Assembly: GCF_002087335.1 (NCBI RefSeq)
Contig: NZ_MWVJ01000122.1
Span: 1 to 50,358, forward strand
DNA length: 50,358 nucleotides
Source of the DNA: Pseudophaeobacter leonis
Lineage (GTDB): Bacteria; Pseudomonadota; Alphaproteobacteria; Rhodobacterales; Rhodobacteraceae
Direction of reading: 5' to 3'
Every line of letters begins with the position of its first letter. Positions within the stretch are counted from its first letter, which is position 1. Shown piece after piece: positions 9,278-18,585 of the stretch. The notes beneath the pieces were generated by a model that saw only the letters and a list, made by a program, of their open reading frames with translations, ran no database searches and was not told the origin of the DNA. The translations under genes were made by a program, and so were the position numbers.

Positions 9278-11238
9278 ATGATCCGCACATTGTTTTTGGC
9301 CTTTTTCATTTTCCTGACCCACGCACTGGCCTTGTCTGGCCAGTCCCCCGATGATCCTGCAAAGACCGAGCACTCGGCCGTGACTGAGATCCTGAACACG
9401 GCCTCAACCGTTCAGATTTCACCGATCCTTACGGATAGCCCGCGGCGGACAATCGAAACCTTTTTTCGGTTACGCACAGATATTTAGAGAAGGCAGTGAG
9501 CAAATACACTGAGACCCGAACGGTTGAAAACTACGCTCAGGTTCATTTGCTGAACAACCAGTTCATTAGCTTGATTGATACCAGCCTTGAACCGGCAGCC
9601 AAACGACAAAAGGCGGGATCTGAAACCTCTTTCTACCTGCTGGATGCTCTTGGACGTGTCCCTGAAATCAACCTCAAAAACATTCCGGATATCGAAGCGC
9701 TCGACGATCCGGAAACCGCAAAATACAGGCTTCCGGGCACCCCTTTTCACATATCCATGGTTACATCGGGGTCTCGTACCGGGGAATTTCTGTTTGCTGC
9801 AGAGACCATCCGGTCAGCCCCCCGATTTTATGAAGGCATCCGTAGCATGAAACTGCGCAGTGCACTCCCGATCAAAAGCTGGAATGGCATGTCCCGACAG
9901 ATATCAGGGCCACTCATTCCGGTTTCTGCACTCTCCGATTTACCGGCCATTTTTACTTTTGGGATATTGGATACTCCTGTGTGGAAAGTCCTCTTGGTCA
10001 TGCTTTCAGCGGTCACTACGTATGTGGGGTTGCGTTTCTGGCACCGTATTTTGACACAAAAACTCCCACAAAGCGCACGTAATACACCGCGCTATCGCAT
10101 CCTCAGTCCGGTCGCGCTGATGTTGACAACCCTTCTTCTGGAGAAGCTGTTTGAGTACCAGATCAATATAACGGGGCGGTTTTACGATCTGCAGATATTC
10201 CTGCTTGTCATCGCGTTCTACATTGCTGCCACATGGGCCTTCTGGCTTTCGTCACGGGCCTTTTTTGACACTGTCATTCTGGATCCGACCTTCCCCCGGC
10301 AGTCGCTTGATTCCAGCATGGTCAGCCTTGTTGGCCAGATCATCGGTCTGATCGGTGGCCTCCTCATAGTCGGCTATGGGGCAAGCGAACTCGGGGTGCC
10401 CGTCCTGAGCATGCTTACCGGTCTTGGGATTGGCGGGATTGCCGTTGCATTGGCCGTGCGTCCCACCCTTGAGAACCTGATTGGTGGGTTTGTGTTGTAT
10501 CTGGATCGTCCCGTTCGTGTCGGCGACTACTGCACCTTCGGGGATCAGAACGGCACGATTGAATCGATTGGTGGACGGTCGACGGCCATCCGCGCCTCGG
10601 ACCGGACGCTGATTACCATTCCCAACGCCCAGTTTGCAGATATGCACCTTATCAACTGGGCCAGATGTGACGAGATGCTGATAGAAGAGGTCATCGGGCT
10701 GCGGTATGGTACCGATCCTGACCAACTCCGGTTCGTTCTCGCCAAAATTCGCGAGATGTTTCATGCCCACCCCAGGATCAGCCCCGCCACCGTGCGTGTG
10801 CGCTTTTCTGGTTTTGGCCGATCTGAGTTGAACATTAGTATCCGGGTGTACGCCCAGACCCGCGAATGGAATGATTTCCATGCCATTCGTGAAGATGTCC
10901 TGTTTCGAATTGTTGATATTGTCGCAGGCGCGGGCTGCGAATTCGCATTGCCCACTCAGACTCTGTTTATGGAAAAAGAACCCGAGCGCGATACGGATCT
11001 CGCCGAAAAGGCCACAAAAACCGTTGCCTCGTGGCGGCAACACAAGACGTTTCCTTTCCCCAAAATGTCCGCCGAACGGGCCAAAAAGCTTGAGGGTACC
11101 CTTCAGTATCCGCCGCCGGGGTCGCCGGACTCGACCACATCTGATGAAATCATGGAAGAAGGGTCAGAACGCTTGTCTTTACACCTCGAAGACGTGCCCC
11201 CTTCTACGGAAACTGAAAGAGAAGGATCGCCCCCCTAA
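9278..11238 (+). pseudogene. MscS-family mechanosensitive channel-like protein, frameshifted
   Basis: The first frame (9278-9487) encodes a signal peptide and the start of the periplasmic N-domain, ending ETFFRLRTDI and a stop. The second frame continues in register from about 9484 (LEKAVSKYTETRT) to 11238. One missing base near 9482 joins them into 653 residues. Several membrane segments (about 9980-10400) precede the pore helix and MscS beta domain (GLGIGGIAVALA, LDRPVRVGD, SIGGRSTAIR, IPNAQF). A charged tail of about 100 residues ends the protein. Channels of this kind sense membrane tension or move small solutes. A GTG at 9496 could start a shorter product without the signal peptide. Confidence 0.83.
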
Positions 11239-11320
11239 GGGGCCGCTGCGGACCCGGAGCATCAGCGCCGGGCAGGGGGGATGCAGGGATTCCTCCGGTT
11301 TTGCAGCCATCTGCAATACG

Positions 11321-11360
11321 AAAAATGGCCGAAGAGGAAACTCTCCGGCCATTTCTTTTG
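11321..11360. terminator. Bidirectional rho-independent terminator
   Basis: aaatggccg pairs with the cggccattt arm; A-run on the left, TTTCTTTT on the right. It lies between the convergent mscS-like gene and DUF1254-2. Confidence 0.8.
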
Positions 11361-11373
11361 ACGTTAACAGGCC

Positions 11374-12965
11374 TTAGTCCACCAGTTCGATCTCACCTGG
11401 CCGCCAAGTCTGATCAATCCAACTCTGTTCGGGTCCGTAGATGCGCAGCGCGAGCCACCAGCTTTTGCCCGGAATGGTCTGCAGCCAGTGCCCCTCTTTT
11501 CCCTTGGGAGCCTCAGGCGCGAAATAGATGTCATAGGATCCATCCGCGTTTGTTTCGATCCCGTGGTCTGGCTACCCAATGTCGGGAATTGCTGATCGGT
11601 TTGAAGTTGTGACCGGGTCTGCGTGTCATACATCGTCAACGCCCAGAAATCCTTGGCCGGAACGTCCTTTGGCATCGTCAGCTTATAAGTTTTGGACCCG
11701 TCCAATGCCTGCTTTTCCGAATCCACCGCGATCAAAGCGTAGTCTGACCCCTTACCCGCAACTGTGACGGCCATGGCAGGCGAGACAACGATATAGCCAA
11801 AGTGGAACAACGCACGCGCCTCAAGGTTGTAGGCCCCATCCTTCAGGAAGGCCGTGTCCTTGTTCGCATATGCCATGATCCACGCGCTGTCCTCGCCGTA
11901 GGTCATGTTGCCGGGATCGCGCGGGAAATAGCTGATTGCACGGGCGGCTGTATTTCCGATGGCCGCCGCGTCGGTCAGGATTTCTTTCATGCGATCATCG
12001 GGGGCAAAGGGCTGGCCTTTGACGATCCCAATCGCCGCCATCATACCTTTGGCTTCTGGGCCAAGATAATCGTCTGGTTCACCCTGTATCAGATCATGCA
12101 GCTTTTCAAAAAAGCTAAAATCGTTGGGCACAATTGTGTTCATCTCTTTGCCAGAAACATTGATGAATTCTGTCGTGGGCGGGCTATCCTTGGTCGACAA
12201 AGGATAGACTTTCATTGTGTCACGAATGTTGGCCGAGGCCGCCGGGATCGCCTCGTCCAATGGCAGGGTTTTGTCGAGATACCCGCGGGGAAAGACCCAA
12301 ACGCCGTTGGTTTTGGATTTCACCACGAAATAGCCATCCGGTACGTCGCCGTCGTAATTGGGTGGCAGCACAAGGAATTTGCCGCCTTTGCCTTTGTCCG
12401 GGCCAGCGACGCCCAGATCGGTCATATAGCGAAACGCCATGTCATCCAGTACGCCCAGCATTCCGGGTGGCAGGTCGATCACGGTGGGGCCGTCTTTTTC
12501 GAGATCAAGGAACCCCGTCGCATACATGGTCGAGGTGTTGCCTGTCAGCAGCAGGGTTGTGGAATCCATCAGGTTGTCCCAGATGGCGATTTTGTTGCTG
12601 GTATCTGCCCCGATCTTCGCCTGACCTTCGCGCAGCATGTAGGCCGAAATCATCGGGATCGAGTTGATGAAGACATTGACCGCACGCGAGCGATCAAGAA
12701 AGTCATAGCTCGCCGCGACACTGGCCGCATCGGGCACACCATCAAAGAACTTCATCGTTCCGATCGAAGTATCAACACTGTCCGGCGCAGTGAGTGACGC
12801 CGGAATATCGGTGGTCATTTTCATCTGCGGCGCTTCAGCCAAGGCGGGCGTCAGTGTTAAAGTTGTCAGTGCTGTTCCGCATAGTATGTGTTTCAGCGTT
12901 TGTCTTATCTTCCTGCTTCTCCCTAAAATCCACAACGAGCATGTCTCAATCCAAGTATGCACCAC
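11374..12965 (-). pseudogene. DUF1254/DUF1214 exported protein 2, frameshifted near the C-terminus
   Basis: Signal peptide LKHILCGTALTTLTLTPALA, then MTTDIP, VDTSIGTMKFFDG and the DUF1254 and DUF1214 domains, closely related to the protein at 14682. At about 11560-11575 the frame shifts. The other frame continues NADGSYDIYFAPEAP...GEIELVD to a TAA at 11374-11376, exactly like the paralogue's end; one missing base restores it. The start is also odd. The only in-frame ATG (12965) adds 19 unusual residues and lies just 15 bp from operator site D. A good GGGAGAAGCAGG lies before an ATA codon at 12906-12908, suggesting an ATG-to-ATA change. Probably a dead gene unless these are sequence errors. 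Confidence 0.83.
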
Positions 12966-12980
12966 CCCTAGCGCTCATTT

Positions 12981-12996
12981 TGGTCAGAACGCGCCA
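12981..12996 (-). promoter_or_regulatory. Regulon site D
   Basis: TGGCGCGTTCTGACCA in gene direction, upstream of DUF1254-2. It lies 72 bp from the presumed original start at 12908. Confidence 0.72.
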
Positions 12997-13059
12997 AGCA
13001 GGCCCCCCGGTCAGGTAACAGTGGCGAAATGGTCTGCCCTGTGGGAACTTGGGTCTCCC

Positions 13060-13094
13060 CAAAAAAAGAGGGCCGCAAAAATTACGGCCCTCTT
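13060..13094 (-). terminator. Rho-independent terminator
   Basis: On the minus strand, AAGAGGGCCG pairs with CGGCCCTCTT and is followed by a run of seven T. It closes the DUF1254-4/DUF1254-3 unit. Confidence 0.88.
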
Positions 13095-13120
13095 CATTTG
13101 CACGGAGTCTGCGATCGGGA

Positions 13121-14623
13121 TCAGTCGATTTTCTTGATCGGTGTCATCGGGAAGGTTTGATCGAAATAGCCCTGTTCGGGACCATAAAGCCGCAGATAGA
13201 CGAAGAACGACTCGCCCTCGTTGGTTTGGACCCAGTTGATTTCCTTACCCTCTGGCGCCTGGGGGCCGAAATACAGATCAACCGACCCATCGTCATTGGA
13301 AATGAGACCTTCGGAACGGGAAGACCGGTCTGACCGTTGCTGTTCGTTACGGATGATCAGGCGGTTCTTGATGTCGTAGACCGTCACCGACCAGAAGTTC
13401 GCAGCAGGGGGATTTGGTCCAACGTTCAGCGTATAGTTTTTGCCGCCCATCAACGCATTTCCGTCCACATCATAATAGGACCCCAGATAGGCCGAGCCCT
13501 CGCCGGGAGTGCGTGACACCATGCCCGCTGATGTCGTGGTGGCCTCAAACCCATAAGACGCCCGCTCGTTGAACATCGAATAGGTTTCCAAATCAATCTT
13601 TGGGTCCATTCCTGCCATTGCGTCTTCAAACCTCGAGCTGTCGCCGTAAAGCGATGTTGGGAACATCTCGCGCGTCTTGTTAAAGGAAATCGCCTGCGAC
13701 ATGGCCATACCCACATCCAATGCGCTCTGTAGGATCTCTTTCTGCGCATCCGAAGGGGCGAATGGCTTGCCTTTTTCGATGCCCAAGTCCTTTAGCCACC
13801 CATAGAAGAACCGATCACGGTCAGCCATCGATTCACGCTGAACATAGGTGTTCACCAGTTCCCAGAACCGCATGTCGCGCGGCTGAGTATTCAGCTCGAT
13901 ATTGTCTCCCGGTTTGGGGGTGTATTTGACAAATGTCGTCTCAGGTGGGGTGCCGGCCTCCGACAGCTTATAGGCCTTTACTGCCGTCCGCAGGGCGGTG
14001 GCCTCGTCGCCGGTACCCAATGCGCGGTAAAAATAGGTCACCCGGAAGGTGTCAGACTGTACAATTTTCCCGTCAAAGTCTTTGGGGTAATCCTGACCGG
14101 GCCCCACCATAAGCAGTTTCCCCGGAGTTCCGTCAATCTCGTGGATTGGTTGCATCCATGCGTTGTCGATAACGCCATAAATGGCACCCGGGGGCAGATC
14201 CAGAACAATGGGACCGGTCTTGGACAGATCCGACAGTGCAATGGTGTATGGGGTTGTGACATTGGCGGTCATAAACGGGTAAACACCATTATATCCGTCA
14301 TAGAGACCAAAGAAGATATCATCCTCGGTGAAATCCATGCCGTTTGAGGTCTTCATGTTGCTCAGCAAGGCTGGATACAACGTTTCGAAATTCATCATCG
14401 GCATCGCCCAGGTGACCAACTGGGTCGCGCGCTGTTCCAATATCCGGCGATGCAGGAACTGCGCCGTGTCCTTGGTAATGCTTTGCCCCTGAAACTCCAG
14501 CGCACCCGCATAGGTTTTTTGAACCGTGGTTTTGTGCTCCTCGGCAGTGGCAGGAAGCGCCAGCGCCAGCATGGCAGCGCCTGTCAGCAGACCCGCAAGG
14601 CGGGAAGGTTTGGTATGTGTCAT
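13121..14623 (-). CDS. DUF1254/DUF1214 exported protein 3 (divergent paralogue)
   Basis: 500 residues, intact. Signal peptide MTHTKPSRLAGLLTGAAMLA...ALPATA. The DUF1254 part spans roughly residues 60-200 (TPYTIALSDLSKTGPIVLDL, VIDNAWMQ); DUF1214 spans roughly 370-480 (FWSVTVYDIKNRLI, DGSVDLYFGPQAPEG, FFVYLRLYGPEQ). It lacks the MTTDIP opening shared by the other three and is the most distant of the four. It lies 58 bp downstream of DUF1254-4 with no terminator between, so the two form one operon. DUF1254 proteins have no established biochemical function; an exported, probably periplasmic role is inferred from the signal peptide. Confidence 0.85.
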   Translation of the reverse strand: MTHTKPSRLAGLLTGAAMLALALPATAEEHKTTVQKTYAGALEFQGQSITKDTAQFLHRRILEQRATQLVTWAMPMMNFETLYPALLSNMKTSNGMDFTEDDIFFGLYDGYNGVYPFMTANVTTPYTIALSDLSKTGPIVLDLPPGAIYGVIDNAWMQPIHEIDGTPGKLLMVGPGQDYPKDFDGKIVQSDTFRVTYFYRALGTGDEATALRTAVKAYKLSEAGTPPETTFVKYTPKPGDNIELNTQPRDMRFWELVNTYVQRESMADRDRFFYGWLKDLGIEKGKPFAPSDAQKEILQSALDVGMAMSQAISFNKTREMFPTSLYGDSSRFEDAMAGMDPKIDLETYSMFNERASYGFEATTTSAGMVSRTPGEGSAYLGSYYDVDGNALMGGKNYTLNVGPNPPAANFWSVTVYDIKNRLIIRNEQQRSDRSSRSEGLISNDDGSVDLYFGPQAPEGKEINWVQTNEGESFFVYLRLYGPEQGYFDQTFPMTPIKKID

Positions 14624-14681
14624 CTAAAAATTCCTCTCAGATATGTTCGTTGCGAAGGCCCGCACGCGCCCATCTGTACAT

Positions 14682-16190
14682 TCAGTCGACTGGTTCAATT
14701 TCACCCGGCACCCAGGTTTTGTTCAGCCAAGGTTCAAGCGGGCCATACATGCGTAAAATGATGAACCAACTCTTTTCGGGAACGGTTTGGATCCAGTTGC
14801 CTTCATGGCCTTCGGGGGCTTCGGGTGCGAAGTAAACATCATAAGACCCGTCCGCATTCTGCTTCATGTTCTCGTTGTAGCTGTCCAGAGCCGGGAAGGT
14901 CTGGTCGGTCTGCAACATAGAGCGCGTTTGGGGATCATAGGTGGTAACAGACCAAAAATCCTTGACCGGAACATTTGCCGGCAGGTGTAGTTTATAGGTC
15001 TTGGATCCATCCAGAACCTCACCACCTTTGGCCATTCCGGCGATCCCGTAATCGGAACCCTGACCCGGCTTAGTCACTGCCATGGCCGGTGTCACAACAA
15101 CTGCGCTATAGCGCATCCACAAACGCGAGTCGTAGCGGCGTGATCCATCAACAAGAAACGTCGTGTCCTTGTCGGCAAAGGCCATAACCCATTCACTGTC
15201 CGGTCCATAGATGCGCTGATCTGAATCCTTTGGCAGCACCGTGTTGGCACGCGCATAGCCGTTGCCGATGGCGACAGCATCGGTCAGAATGGCTTTCATC
15301 CGGTCATCAGGTGTAAACGGCTTACCTTTGGCGATGCCCAATGATGTCAGCAACCCGCGTGTTTCAGGATCATGCGTTCCAATCGGTTCCTCCTGAATCA
15401 ACTGGTTCAACATTTCCCAATAGCTGTAATCGTTCGGCGGAACCGCGTTGTAGCCATCGCGTCCCGACATGCTGATGAAATCTGGCGCCGGAGGATTGTC
15501 GGCCATAGACAGTGGATAGATGCGCAGATTATCTTTCACGCCCTGCGCGGCCTTCTCTACACCATCGCTGATATAGGCCCGCATGAATATCCAATTGCCA
15601 AATGTCGATGGGCGCACAACATGATAACCAGCAGGCACATCGCCATCATAGCCCGGAGGCAGGATCAGATATTTGCCGCCTTTGCCCTGATCAGGGCCCG
15701 CAATCCCCAGATCGGTCACATAGCGGAACCACATGTCATTAATTGCCCCCAGCATTCCAGCAGGCAATTCGATCACGGTAGGACCGTCATTGGCCAGATC
15801 GGTATAGGTCCAGGTATAAATCGTTGATGAGTTTCCGGTCAGAAACAGAGATTTAGAATCTGTCAGCTTGTCCCAGATCAGAATTTGGTTAGATTTGGTC
15901 GCGCCAATGTCGCGCTGCCCCTGTCGCATCGCATATTGCGACACACCCGGTACCGTCGAGACATAGACCTGCACGGCCCGGGCGGTGTCCATGTAGTCGT
16001 ACAGTGTGTCGATTGTGGCGTTGTCAGGAATGCCGTCAAAAAAGTTCAGCGTACCAATAGAAGTGTCCACCTTGTCCGGTGTCATAATTTCAACCGGAAT
16101 ATCCGTGGTCATTTTCATCTTGGGGGCTTCAGCCATCGCCGTCGTCGCGACTAGGAAGAACCCTATGGCCGTTGTCGAAATTAGCCGCAT
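14682..16190 (-). CDS. DUF1254/DUF1214 exported protein 4
   Basis: 502 residues, intact, and the best reference for its damaged paralogues. Signal peptide MRLISTTAIGFFLVATTAMA, then APKMKMTTDIP and TPDKVDTSIGTLNFFDG. DUF1254 lies at about 50-190 (LFLTGNSSTIYTWTY, GPTVIELPAGMLGAINDMWF, GKGGKYLILPPGYDGD). DUF1214 lies at about 370-490 (FWSVTTYDPQTRSMLQTDQ, NADGSYDVYFAPEAPEG). It is the first gene of an operon with DUF1254-3. Site E lies 191 bp upstream. Confidence 0.87.
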   Translation of the reverse strand: MRLISTTAIGFFLVATTAMAEAPKMKMTTDIPVEIMTPDKVDTSIGTLNFFDGIPDNATIDTLYDYMDTARAVQVYVSTVPGVSQYAMRQGQRDIGATKSNQILIWDKLTDSKSLFLTGNSSTIYTWTYTDLANDGPTVIELPAGMLGAINDMWFRYVTDLGIAGPDQGKGGKYLILPPGYDGDVPAGYHVVRPSTFGNWIFMRAYISDGVEKAAQGVKDNLRIYPLSMADNPPAPDFISMSGRDGYNAVPPNDYSYWEMLNQLIQEEPIGTHDPETRGLLTSLGIAKGKPFTPDDRMKAILTDAVAIGNGYARANTVLPKDSDQRIYGPDSEWVMAFADKDTTFLVDGSRRYDSRLWMRYSAVVVTPAMAVTKPGQGSDYGIAGMAKGGEVLDGSKTYKLHLPANVPVKDFWSVTTYDPQTRSMLQTDQTFPALDSYNENMKQNADGSYDVYFAPEAPEGHEGNWIQTVPEKSWFIILRMYGPLEPWLNKTWVPGEIEPVD

Positions 16191-16381
16191 AATTGGACTC
16201 CTTTTCGTTTCTAAACAGATTTTGGGTTTCCCGGCTCATACGAGGTTTCAGAGACGGGAAACTTGATTACGTGCTCGCAAGAGCAACGCGTGAAACCACA
16301 GAGAAATTGGGGAGCTAGGGTGGGCAACCTTCTTACTCCGCGATTTCCTCAACGAAGCTAGCACGCGATTTTAGTAAATTT

Positions 16382-16397
16382 TGGTCAGATTACGCCA
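16382..16397 (-). promoter_or_regulatory. Regulon site E
   Basis: TGGCGTAATCTGACCA in gene direction, flanked by TTT and AAA, with the best fit to the consensus. It is 191 bp before the DUF1254-4 start. An IS3 remnant begins about 30 bp beyond it. Confidence 0.78.
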
Positions 16398-16429
16398 AAA
16401 TCTGTGACCTGGGCTTTGTTGATGGCGTG

Positions 16430-16668
16430 GATGCCCCACCATACGGATCGGGGCTCTCAATACTGTTCAGGTGACGATCAGAAACGTCTGAAGCAGCATG
16501 GCTTTCTGGTCTTAATCGCCTGCCAGGCCATGCAGTTTCGAGCCCTTCTTCAAATCGCTGAAAGCCGAGTTGATCCGGCGTCAGAAATGGGTGACCCACA
16601 GACAAGCAGAAAGAGCAATGTTGCAATACATCATTGGGTTCTACAGCCAGAGCGGACGGCATTCATCC
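16430..16668 (+). mobile_element. IS3-group transposase OrfB remnant
   Basis: HHTDRGSQYCSGDDQKRLKQ, the region of the second catalytic Asp, is followed after a deletion and frame change by FFKSLKAELIRRQKWV and ERAMLQYIIGFYSQSGRHS. These are consecutive parts of an IS3-group OrfB C-terminal half. No inverted repeats are seen. Confidence 0.85.
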
Positions 16669-16943
16669 CCTGTATTTCGAGAGACGGGGTGCTTGAGATG
16701 AGCTGAGAGACCGGACCTTTTTCGGGGCAAGACCAGTGTTAGAAAGGGAACTCCCCCCATTCCGGGGCTTGTCAAACGGAGGTCTGATACGCGTGACTTC
16801 CCGGCCAGAAAATTGAGCATGAAAGCCGACATCGGGCTGTGGGGTGTCCCCCCTACGGAGATTTCGGGCGCCTGACAGCAAACCGCAGGAGCTAAAGTGC
16901 CATAAGGGGAACGGGAGGAACGGTAATGAAACCGGGGGTCAGC
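16669..16943. other. No recognisable gene (275 bp)
   Basis: No convincing frame. Possibly more IS debris, as it separates the transposase remnant from the secreted-protein gene. Confidence 0.45.
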
Positions 16944-17456
16944 CTACATGTCAGATTGACATTTGCGCACCATTTCGATGCCTTTTAGGGTTCCTGTTAG
17001 GTCCACGGTGAAGACATATTCTTTTTCTGGAAAAACGATCATTTTGTACTGGCGCTGGATATCTTCAATAAAGTGCGGGTTGTTTGTTCGAACGTAGCCA
17101 CCGCTATATCCTGATGTAATGTTGCCTTTCATGCCAGTTGTTTCACCGGTATAAATATCGTTGCCCAGAACGATCGCGACGGCTTTTTCGTCGCCTTTTT
17201 TGATGTCGGTTTCTGCCTTCGTAAATACGCCGACATAGCCAAAATCTGTATCCTTAGTATAGCCCATCTGAACCACGTTTTCAACGGAATCGACTTTTTC
17301 CATTAGGCATGTGCTCTCTGTAACATTCTTGTAAACGGTCCACCCTTCGACTTTCCCATACTCCTCAAAGGTGTCGGAAGCTGTTGCAGCGGTGGCAAAT
17401 GCGGCAGCTACGAATGTGCTGGCGACCATGCTTTTAAAGTTCATATGACGTTTCAT
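16944..17456 (-). CDS. Small secreted protein, unknown family (paralogue of 18003-18536)
   Basis: 170 residues with a signal peptide (about 1-26, ending ATAS). The mature part starts with a GKVEGWTVYKNVTESTCLMEK segment, contains VQMGYTKDTDFGYVGVF and GGYVRTNNPHFIEDI, and ends LTGTLKGIEMVRKCQSDM. Two cysteines, one after the first strand and one near the C-terminus, are in the same places as in the protein at 18003-18536 and may form a disulphide in the periplasm. GAGAGGA precedes the ATG. Operator site F is 109 bp upstream. I do not recognise an established family name. Confidence 0.8.
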   Translation of the reverse strand: MKRHMNFKSMVASTFVAAAFATAATASDTFEEYGKVEGWTVYKNVTESTCLMEKVDSVENVVQMGYTKDTDFGYVGVFTKAETDIKKGDEKAVAIVLGNDIYTGETTGMKGNITSGYSGGYVRTNNPHFIEDIQRQYKMIVFPEKEYVFTVDLTGTLKGIEMVRKCQSDM

Positions 17457-17565
17457 GTTGGTTTCCTCTCAGGTGAAATCGTTTGGGTCGTGGCGATCTG
17501 GTCTGAACGCCATGCGCTGCGGATGCTTCGCGTCTTTAATGATACCGCTGAGCAGAGGGCTGTTT

Positions 17566-17581
17566 TGGTCAGATCGCGTCA
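17566..17581 (-). promoter_or_regulatory. Regulon site F
   Basis: TGACGCGATCTGACCA in gene direction, flanked by TTT and AAAA, 109 bp before the small secreted protein gene. Confidence 0.72.
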
Positions 17582-17636
17582 AAACAGGTGGGTGGGGGCG
17601 GCCGACCATCTGGCGGCAACATTTTTCCAGGCTGTT

Positions 17637-17669
17637 CCCTGGCTGATCCCTGGCTGATACCTGGCTGAT
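17637..17669. repeat. 11-bp tandem repeat, three copies
   Basis: ccctggctgat, ccctggctgat, acctggctgat. It lies at the end of an araC remnant, where the ISPGRY-like codons would be, as if slippage duplicated the old coding end. Confidence 0.85.
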
Positions 17670-17720
17670 CCCGGCGATACGTCGAAAACTGCGTCCAAAA
17701 CTGGACCAGTTCTCACAGTT
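17664..17720 (-). pseudogene. AraC-type regulator C-terminal remnant
   Basis: Minus-strand translation gives NCENWSSFGRSFRRIAGIS, matching the second helix-turn-helix of the AraC gene at 21999 (YENQSNFGRSFRRYAGIS). Nothing else of the gene remains. Confidence 0.78.
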
Positions 17721-17734
17721 TTCTATCAGGGGGA

Positions 17735-17985
17735 AGCCCAGGTCGACGTCGTCCACAAGCCACGCCTGCTCCGCGATATGGGTTCAAGCTACGTCTCAGG
17801 TGATCTGGCTGAATGGTTGCAGGAAAAAGGCATAAAGCACAGATGCGGAGCGCCTCATCATCTGTTCCCCGGCAGGTGATTGCCCAGCAATCTGCCGAGA
17901 GGGCTCAGACACAGGGCAGGATCGAGCGATGGCATCAGACTTTGAACAACGGCCGGTTTCGCAGAGGTCAATGCAGGCGGAATAG
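17735..17985 (+). mobile_element. IS3-family transposase OrfB remnant (second type)
   Basis: Plus-strand translation gives VVHKPRLLRD, GSSYVSGDLAEWLQEKG, then after a frame break TQGRIERWHQTLNNG. These are adjacent parts of an IS3-family OrfB of yet another group (the catalytic DNG is DMG here). The ends are absent. Confidence 0.83.
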
Positions 17986-18002
17986 CTAAATGGTGAGATG
18001 CT

Positions 18003-18536
18003 TTAACCCGCGTCACCGTCTCTCAGGCCGACTTGCTCCGCATCACAACTGCGCACGGCATTTATGGCCTTTGAGGTTCCTTTAAGGCTAAGGTTCAAGG
18101 CAGAACCATTGCTGCCGGAAATCATCACCTCGTTCCGCTTACCGAGTTCGGTGACAAATTTTGGATTGTTGAAAAACGCATAGCCGCCATAGTGGGTTTT
18201 TGTGACGACACCGATATACTCTCCCCCAAAGAGTGTTGCGCCAAAATCAAACCGCAGGGTGCCAGTGACCTTGTCTTCTAAACTGGTCCATGCTGGGTTA
18301 TACGCGGCAAAAAAACCGCCCTCCCTGTCCGGAACAAAACCAATCTGTACAAGGGTGCCGTCTTCAAAGGTTTTTTCCATGTAGCAGCCGTTCCCAACCT
18401 CCGGGTCGATCTGTATGGTCCAACTGTCCGCTCGACCCCACTTTTCGTGTTGGCTCTGGGCCGCTGCGATTTGCGTGTTTGCGAACACGACACCTGCCAT
18501 CATGACGCCAGACATAAAATATCTTTTTGTTCTCAT
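18003..18536 (-). CDS. Small secreted protein, unknown family (paralogue of 16944-17456)
   Basis: 177 residues: signal peptide to about residue 26 (MRTKRYFMSGVMMAGVVFAN...AAA). Then KWGRADSWTIQIDPEVGNGC, YMEK, LVQIGFVPDREGGFFAAYN, GGYAFFNNPKFVTEL and LSLKGTSKAINAVRSC. The shared frame with the protein at 16944 is W-T near the start, C-x-MEK, VQ[MI]G, GGY-NNP-F and LKGT-I-VR-C. The cysteine pair is conserved. It lies 49 bp downstream of the AsmA-like gene and is probably expressed with it. The role is unknown. Confidence 0.8.
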   Translation of the reverse strand: MRTKRYFMSGVMMAGVVFANTQIAAAQSQHEKWGRADSWTIQIDPEVGNGCYMEKTFEDGTLVQIGFVPDREGGFFAAYNPAWTSLEDKVTGTLRFDFGATLFGGEYIGVVTKTHYGGYAFFNNPKFVTELGKRNEVMISGSNGSALNLSLKGTSKAINAVRSCDAEQVGLRDGDAG

Positions 18537-18585
18537 GAGTTAAATCTCTCGGTTCTTGATTTTGGGCAAGACGACTGGTCGTCGC

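Noticed and set aside
16700..16940. Possible group II intron or other structured mobile element
   Set aside because: No reverse transcriptase frame, no recognisable domain V, only vague resemblance.
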